Part shown: piece after piece, positions 58,140 to 64,000 of the stretch | Layout: every line of letters begins with the position of its first letter | Numbering within the stretch: the stretch's first letter is position 1 | Source: Symsagittifera roscoffensis | Taxonomy: Eukaryota > Xenacoelomorpha > Acoela > Convolutidae | Length of the DNA: 64,000 bases | Assembly: GCF_963678635.1 (NCBI RefSeq) | Contig: NC_087071.1 | Location: 19,221,613 to 19,285,612 of the forward strand | Reading direction: 5' to 3' | Translations under genes and position numbers: made by a program | The notes under the pieces: model-generated | The model's database searches: none | What the model was told of the DNA's origin: nothing | The model's input: only the letters and a program-made list of their open reading frames with translations

Positions 58140-61100
58140 CTTGTGTCTTCAAACTGCATATCATAGATTGGCTCAAGCTTTTCTGGAAAGTCAGAGCTTT
58201 TTCTTAATGTCCGTAAATCAATGATTATACGTCATCTTCCGCGTAATACATTTGATTGTCGAAAAGTGACCACAATTTTGTTGACTTCATCAACCGAAAG
58301 GATGTGGCTTTCAGTTATCATTGTTTTCATATCAGCTCGGATCAGTCTTTTTATCGAACAGCCTTGATTCGAAAAGTTCTTGATGAAAAATGTTTTTCAC
58401 TGCTCTATTAACTCCCTTAGCACTTTTTATGTTTTTTGAGTTTTCACTATCCTTGTAAGCAATTGAATAAGCCTTCAATTTCAAAAAAACAGCTTCACTT
58501 ACAATGCACCCATTTAACTTGTCTGAAAGCTTTAGCGGTACCTTTTGGTTCAATTCATCATAGAGAAATTGGTTTCTTGGATAAAAATTGAAAACTTATC
58601 CAACTGTTTTCATTTAATTCCAACAAGTCTCCATAAACATCTTGAGTTTTGATCTCATAGAACAGCGAGTCTGTGTCCTTGTAGAGCACACCTGCTTTTT
58701 TGTCATATTGTGGATTCTTTTTTCCCAATAAACATTGTAAGCTTGCAGCTTCGAAACATCTAAAATAGCTGCCCCAAGATAAGTTGGCTTGTTCTATTTA
58801 ACTGTCTTCTTATGAATAAGACAGCTACTAAATTTCGTTAAAAGTATTGAAACTATCGAAGTTAAATATTTTTCTGTAGAACAGGGAATGTTCTTCATCT
58901 TTGACCATAACCAATTCCTTGCTTCTTCTCAAGCTTTTTGTTATTTTACCAAAGCAAGAATTGTTCAAAATTCGAAATTTTTTTAAAATCAAAACGCGAT
59001 TTTGAGATCTCTGACGCAATTTTGTGTTTAGGTCTATGTAGACTGCCATGAAGTTCGAATGATCAAACTAATGTACTTTTCTGATCCTTGTAATTTTCAG
59101 TCCTTGCTGAATCAAGAACTGCAACATCGAGTAGTGACAAACATATTTTTTTTTGTAAAAAAAAAGGTCTCCACAAGTCTTTTTATTTGTTCTGTTTTTG
59201 GATTGAACTTTGTTGGTAAAAAGAAAAGAACTCATTATCAGTTGGTTTTTTTTTTCTGACGCGAGGAGAAATCCATTATGAGCATCATACAGTTACTGAC
59301 GATAGTGCAAATCGATCATGACGAAGTAACTCTCTTTGGCATTATCAGATGTCTCCAGAATCTCTTCAACCCACTTGAAATTACCGTTAGACATTTTCTT
59401 GGTCATTGATCCTCCGCGAAGATTCACATATCCAGAAAAAAGCCATAGCTGAAGGGTTTTGTTGAGTCGTATTCGGTTACGTAGGGATTGTTTTCCTTCA
59501 AAAACCGTTTCTCACATATACCGTTAAGACCTCCGCGAATAGTTTTTCGGCAAAAAAAGGATATTGATATCGGTAAGAAAGTCAAGCCGTGATTTTTGTT
59601 TTCTTAGCATTGCATCCCATGATATGTTTGAAGCGCTGTAGTAATTTAATGGTTCAAATCCAAATGTGTGCCTGAACGAAGTGCGGAACTTTCCAAACAC
59701 AACGGTGAGGAGTATTGTGTCACACTTCAAATAAAGGTCGTGATATTTGCCGATAGTTTCTCATTAGAACGCATTCCAAACTTTTCCTGGCGCCTGTACA
59801 CCTTCTTTGCTGACATCAATTTTTCCAGAAATTGTGTTTGTCCAATTCGGTCCAAAACTAGGCAGTTTCTCTTTGTTGAATTTTTTAAACGAAACAATGT
59901 GGAAATATGTCTTTTGGAAACAATATAGGAATATTGTTTATATGCGTCTTTCTTTTTGATAATAGGGGTATATTTTAATAATAGGTTATTGGTTTTGTCT
60001 GGAAAATGTTTTCTCAGAATGCAGAAGTGAGTGTCACTCAAATAAATAGAAAGAGTAGCCTAATTTTTTAGGTAGAAACCAAAAGATGTCAAGAAATCTC
60101 AATTCTTCATACTTCGTTTTCATAGCTCCTTCTTTCATAATGTAGTCACCCACAGTCACATGTAGGCTGAATGACAAACAGATCTCATCCGTACAAAGCA
60201 CAACTGTCAATTTCTCTTTTGCTTTCAAGTTGAGGTTCTTGATCAGTTGATGGGAATCGTAACGACTCAAATTATGAAATAAAGTAGGAGTAAATGACTG
60301 AGTGGCAATTTTCAAGTTGCATAACATATGTGCTACTCCTAGGATTAACCGGTTCTATGACCCTGATGGACTACTTTGTCGTCAGCTAGCAGCTCATGTA
60401 AAATGACGCAATTTTTTGAGTCTGCAAGTAACTGCTTACATTGTCCATTAGAAATTTCTACTTTTTCTCAGCTTTTGATTCGCACTAGACATTTTAGTAG
60501 CTTTTGCGCGTAAATAACCGAAAAACGTTTAGCATTTAAACAAAAGAGCGTGGTGTTTGCTTTTCAACCCCCTTTTGCAATGACGCTCTTTTCTCAGGGT
60601 GAGGCTCACAACGAGAGTGCATTGTTCATATCTCTTCTGTATTGGCGTAGAGAAAAAAGCGTTCTTACTTGTTTTGTGCCAATTTTGAAAATGGTTTTTC
60701 ATTCCGTAAGGGGGCTTTTTAATTGAAACCGCATAATTTTCACCACAAAGTGTCCAATGATTGTATAGCACTTTTTCTAAACTAATTCCAGGAAGGCAAC
60801 GATTGCAAAAAGTTATTCAGTTTGTAATTTTTTCAACCTGTCTGTTTTGTTATTTTCTAAACCAAAAGCGTTGATGGATATTTTGTTGATCTCCTCACAA
60901 CGAGGAACATCACCTATTAGCATTTGGAACTCGAAATATTCGAAACCAAGCTGACCTAAAGTTTTTTGATAAATTGAAATCTTCTGTTGAATTCTGTTTT
61001 GGGTTCAAAGCCTCCAATATTGAGTAAACAAAGCATAGTTGATCTGGTTTTTCGATGTTTAAATGAAGTTGTTGTCTCCAAACATAACAGGTGTCGCAAG

Positions 61101-61560
61101 GTAACTGCTTCCTCCAATCGGCTTTAACAGATTGGTGTTATTATCTAGATGCAGATGTTCGAGTGAGCTCAAAATGTGTCCACATTCGCTGCTGCAGAAA
61201 ATTTGAAGCTTGCTGACCATCTGATCAACCACTGAGTAGAAGTCACCATCAACTAACTCGGTAATGATTGCTTTTTCATTGCTGCTTGCATGGCAAAAAA
61301 CGTTGGTCAACGAAGGCCGAAAACTGAATTTTAAATGGTCCGAGCTCTGATAGCTTCTTTTTGATGAAAAACTGAAAGACGACCTTGTATTCTTCCAATA
61401 AGGGGAGTAGATCAAATTGATCTGGAAATTTCAATCTGTTTGTGTGGAAGCATGCTGTTCAGTAGTAAACTTCAACTCCGTTGATTCAAGAACAGAATGA
61501 AGTTTGCGTGTAACTTGGATTTCTGAGACATGATTCTGACGTTCGCTTATGTTTTCAAAA
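58140..61560 (-). pseudogene. Near full-length protein-primed PolB (Polinton/adintovirus type)
   Basis: DNA polymerase that, when intact, copies a linear genome from a protein primer. In minus-strand order: N-terminal region with PIGGSSYLATP (61059-61415); exonuclease box FHNLSRYDSH (60250-60279); YHDLYLKCD (59719-59745); NYYSASNISWDAML (59605-59643); NFKWVEEI (about 59375) and LYDAHNGFLLASEKK (59248-59292), the motif-A region; NNSCFGK (58945-58965), motif B; NKPTYLGAAILDVSKL (58746-58793); YKDTDS (58666-58683), motif C intact; then the C-terminal region to 58140. About 3.4 kb equals the usual length of this family (DNA_pol_B_2). At least six frame changes and several stops inactivate it. Mitochondrial-plasmid or bidnavirus-like origin is possible; a Polinton is likeliest in an animal nuclear genome. 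Confidence 0.85.
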
Positions 61561-61795
61561 TGCTACTACTGCGAACACAATTCTTTTGGTTTTTTGAAAA
61601 ATGAGTTTCTCTGAGATGGCGAAGAACAGTATCACTTCGCAGAAACTGTTTTCAGCAGCTCCCGCAGCAGTAGGTGGCTGCTTTGTCGATACACCTTGGT
61701 GGACTTTCGAAAAGTGACCGTTCAATCTACATTTGAGGTACAGTTTTTGGGACGCCGCAGGAAAAATCGATCGTTTCCACCTAAGACAGAAAAAA
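61561..61795 (-). other. Possible 5' extension of the PolB gene
   Basis: A less AT-rich stretch with a partly open minus-strand frame (SIFPAASQKLYLKCRLNGHF). It could be the N-terminal part or a neighbouring exon; a Cys/His pattern is suggested but incomplete. It ends where the palindrome begins. Confidence 0.3.
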
Positions 61796-62434
61796 TTGTA
61801 AATATTGTCAGAATTTGATTGAATTGTAATAAATTATCTGAAAACAACCAAAATTCTGTTTTTTTAATATTTAATCTTTTTTTTTCCAACTTGTTTAATA
61901 TACCTGTAAAGTCAAGGTTTTAATCAATAACAAATTTTTTTCTGAATTACGAGTTCGAAATCAAGAAGATTAGAAAGGAAAATTTTCATTTGAGCTATAT
62001 AGTTTCAGTTTAAAGATCTAGAGTTTTCCAGAAACTTTCCGATTTTTTTCAACTTGAGTTTTAGTTTTCGTTTTGAATTTATTTTTGATACATACACATT
62101 TACAAACATTATTACGTAATAATGTTTGTAAATGTGTATGTATCAAAGATAAATTCAAAACGAAAACTAAAACTCAAGTTGAAAAAAATCGGAAAGTTTC
62201 TGGAAAACTCTAGACCTTTAAATTGAAACTATATAACTCAAATAAAAATTTTGCTTTCTATTCTTCTTGATTTTGAACTCGTAATTCAGAAAAACATTTG
62301 TTATTGACCAAAACCTTCACTTTACAGGTATATAAAACAAGTTGGACAAAAAAGATTAAATATTAAAAAAACAGCATTTTGGTTGTTTTCAGAGAATTTA
62401 TTACAATTCAATCAATTTCTGACAAAAGTTACAA
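61796..62434. repeat. 640-bp palindrome (no spacer)
   Basis: Arms 61796-62117 and 62118-62434 are reverse complements over their whole length with few mismatches. The centre is ttattacgtaataa, between 62117 and 62118. A zero-length loop is unusual for a stable eukaryotic palindrome. It could be a foldback/MITE pair that inserted head to head or arose by template switching. Confidence 0.95.
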
Positions 62435-62833
62435 ATATACTTCTCGCTTGTTGGCTAACAATTCTGATATACTTGAATAACTGGAAGTATACAAATTGAT
62501 CAACAACTGGAAAAAATTTCTTCAATCAAGACAAAATTTTTTCGGAACGGTTGAAAATTGAGCGACAGCGAGGGATCAGCAAAGTTGGAGACATACCTAT
62601 TACCAAATTCAAGGCTTTGTACGTGGATGACTCCAGAGGTTGATATTAAAATTTCATTAACAAGCATGGTGCGTATTGATTGCAGCGGTCAAATTGTTCG
62701 GAGAAAGGAGCAATTTATTATTTCCGGAGAAATTTTGTCTTGATCGAAGAGATTTTTTCTAGTTGTTGATCAATTTGTATACTTCCAGATATTCAAGTAT
62801 ATCAGAATTGTTAGCAACAAGCGAGAAGTATAT
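62435..62833. repeat. Foldback element with 105-bp terminal inverted repeats
   Basis: Left arm 62435-62540 begins atatacttctcgcttgttgg; right arm 62726-62833 is its reverse complement at roughly 90 percent identity. It abuts the preceding palindrome at 62434/62435. No clear target-site duplication. The 190-bp centre holds the open frame listed separately. Confidence 0.9.
62558..62743 (+). other. Coding-like centre of the foldback element
   Basis: 61 codons open from TTG 62558 to TGA; no ATG start. Residues look protein-like (LETYLLPNSRLCTWMTPEVD, then VRIDCSGQIVRRKEQF). The last 18 bp run into the right inverted-repeat arm. It may be a captured exon fragment. No domain is recognised. Confidence 0.3.
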
Positions 62834-62878
62834 CTTCCTGAACTAGTCTTAGTTCCCAAACGTCAGCCAGGAAAGTAG

Positions 62879-64000
62879 ATGGATCTAAATAGCAGTGAAT
62901 TGCCAGATGAAATTAACAACAGTGGACGCGACACAAAGTTTTTTCTATTTCCTTTTTCTGAGTTCCTAAAAATTGGTCCTGGTTAATTATATGAATCATA
63001 TTAATTGTTACATTTGTTTCGAGTAAATGAACTTTCGACCTAGTTAAAGTTTGTAAAGGAAAGTGGAATGGTGTTTTATGATTTATAATGAAAATTCGTC
63101 GGCAATTTTGGCAGCGTAGCTTAACTGTTGGCAGCAGTAAGCTAACTCCTTAACTTGAGCTTTATTTTATGGTGAAAAGGCAGTAATTTGAATTTATTCT
63201 CCGATGGTGGCGGCCGTTTTTTGTCTAATTTTTAAATCAGAAAAAAACTAATTGCCAGATGAGATTACGAGGATTCGAAAGAGGATACTGTAAAAAGAAT
63301 AATGAAGTGTGAAAAAACTGCAAAGATCCCAGCAAGTTTTTCTGGTAGAAAGGCATGACATAAATGATGGAGACTTCACACGTTATAAAATTTTGTACCG
63401 TCCTAATAATAAATCAATTTATCGTTTTCTAACAAGCTTCATTTACAGTGAGAAAAAGTCTAACACAGTCTGTAGTACAAAACGTTTCTCAAATGTCAGA
63501 AACAGCACCAGCAGCAGTAGATGAACCTGACGCGACATCAGTAACAGAGATTGGTTATAACGAGACAAACAGTGACAAAAAAATGGAAGTTTTGAAACAA
63601 TTTTACTTTGCCAAGGTCTGAAGTAGGTTTTGGTGCGCAAATGGTAGTAATTCTAACTTGACTATTTTTCTGCATTATCCAGCTTTCTTTCTCTAAATTT
63701 AATCGCGAAAAATTTCAGTTTAGTTCTCAATTTCATCCGGCTTGGTTGGTTACGTATTACTAAACCCAAGAATATGAACAACATGATGGGAAATACTTTC
63801 TACCCTAAACATGGAACCGCTCTTTAACTTTACAAGGAGAGGCAACCTGTTTTCTCAGAAAAAGTGTATTCTCGCGAAGTTAATGTGAAGTTACGGAAAG
63901 TCAACGGATTCGAATCTGTAAGAAATAGAGAAAATTATCATTTTTTTGATGATTCATGTGAAGACCATTATGATGAGAAGGAATTTGTTAGATTAGCGAG
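62879..64000 (+). other. Terminal region with three short coding-like stretches
   Basis: 62879-62986 is an ATG-to-TAA frame (MDLNSSELPDEINNSGRDTK...). 63493-63621 is an ATG frame (MSETAPAAVDEPDATSVTEI...) preceded by acceptor-like ttcatttacag at 63448 and containing AAG|GTCTGA near its end. 63828-64000 is open to the window edge (VNVKLRKVNGFESVRN inside) after an acceptor-like aactttacaag. Each has better residue composition than the AT-rich spacers between, so small exons of a gene continuing beyond 64000 are possible. No family is recognised and the frames are not shown to join. Confidence 0.3.

Noticed and set aside
61059-61415. Independent 118-codon gene
   Set aside because: Position and the PIGGSSYLATP box fit the N-terminal region of the PolB pseudogene on the same strand.
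1-64000. A functional multi-gene system
   Set aside because: Every recognisable gene (RT element, PolB, mariner, A/X family) carries stops or frameshifts; no intact set of cooperating ORFs is present.

Overview
This is AT-rich, gene-poor animal nuclear DNA. The evidence is broken retroelement and DNA-transposon coding sequence with scattered frameshifts, intron-like splice signals, TG microsatellites, nested duplications, and a protein-primed family-B DNA polymerase (PolB) pseudogene of the Polinton/Maverick/adintovirus type. I saw no bacterial operon, rRNA, tRNA or CRISPR array. An invertebrate host is likely; the species cannot be named from the sequence.

Layout. (1) 1-3497 is a decayed coding repeat (A1), with a diverged second copy (A2) at 14152-17292. 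(2) 4550-7472 is a broken single-ORF non-LTR retrotransposon: PHD finger, reverse transcriptase with a YLDD box, CCHC finger, then a restriction-like-endonuclease-like tail. Its 3' part is in a 2.4-2.8 kb tandem duplication (6804-9578 and 9579-11980) carrying hairpins and a 33-bp minisatellite built on GGCGCGACGTATGG. (3) 14152-29640 is a very large, old imperfect inverted repeat. Its left arm is A2 plus 17293-18645, its right arm is 26445-29640, and the loop is an AT-rich 7.8-kb stretch without a convincing gene.

(4) 28480-57665 is a higher-order array made of a few blocks: X (coding remnants related to A), T (TG-rich), S (about 175 bp, ending in CCTCGTAATGATAGG) and P (about 1.3-1.4 kb, holding the C-terminal third of PolB on the minus strand). 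The older unit X1-T1-S-P is about 6.2 kb. A later unit of about 11 kb was duplicated: 36660-46416 pairs with 48005-57665. A 424-bp mariner-type element sits at a TA in T1, and the other T copies preserve the empty site.

(5) 58140-61560 (minus) is the likely parent of the P blocks. It is a near full-length PolB pseudogene with exonuclease, motif A/B-region and YKDTDS boxes in order. All P copies share a T-to-K change in that last box, so they descend from one already mutated copy. (6) 61796-62833 holds two abutting inverted-repeat elements, one a 640-bp palindrome with no spacer. After them come short coding-like stretches running off the window end.

Nothing here looks like a working gene system. 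The main interest is the amplification of a viral-type polymerase fragment into a satellite-like array, the giant palindrome, and the PHD/RT/RLE-like retroelement.
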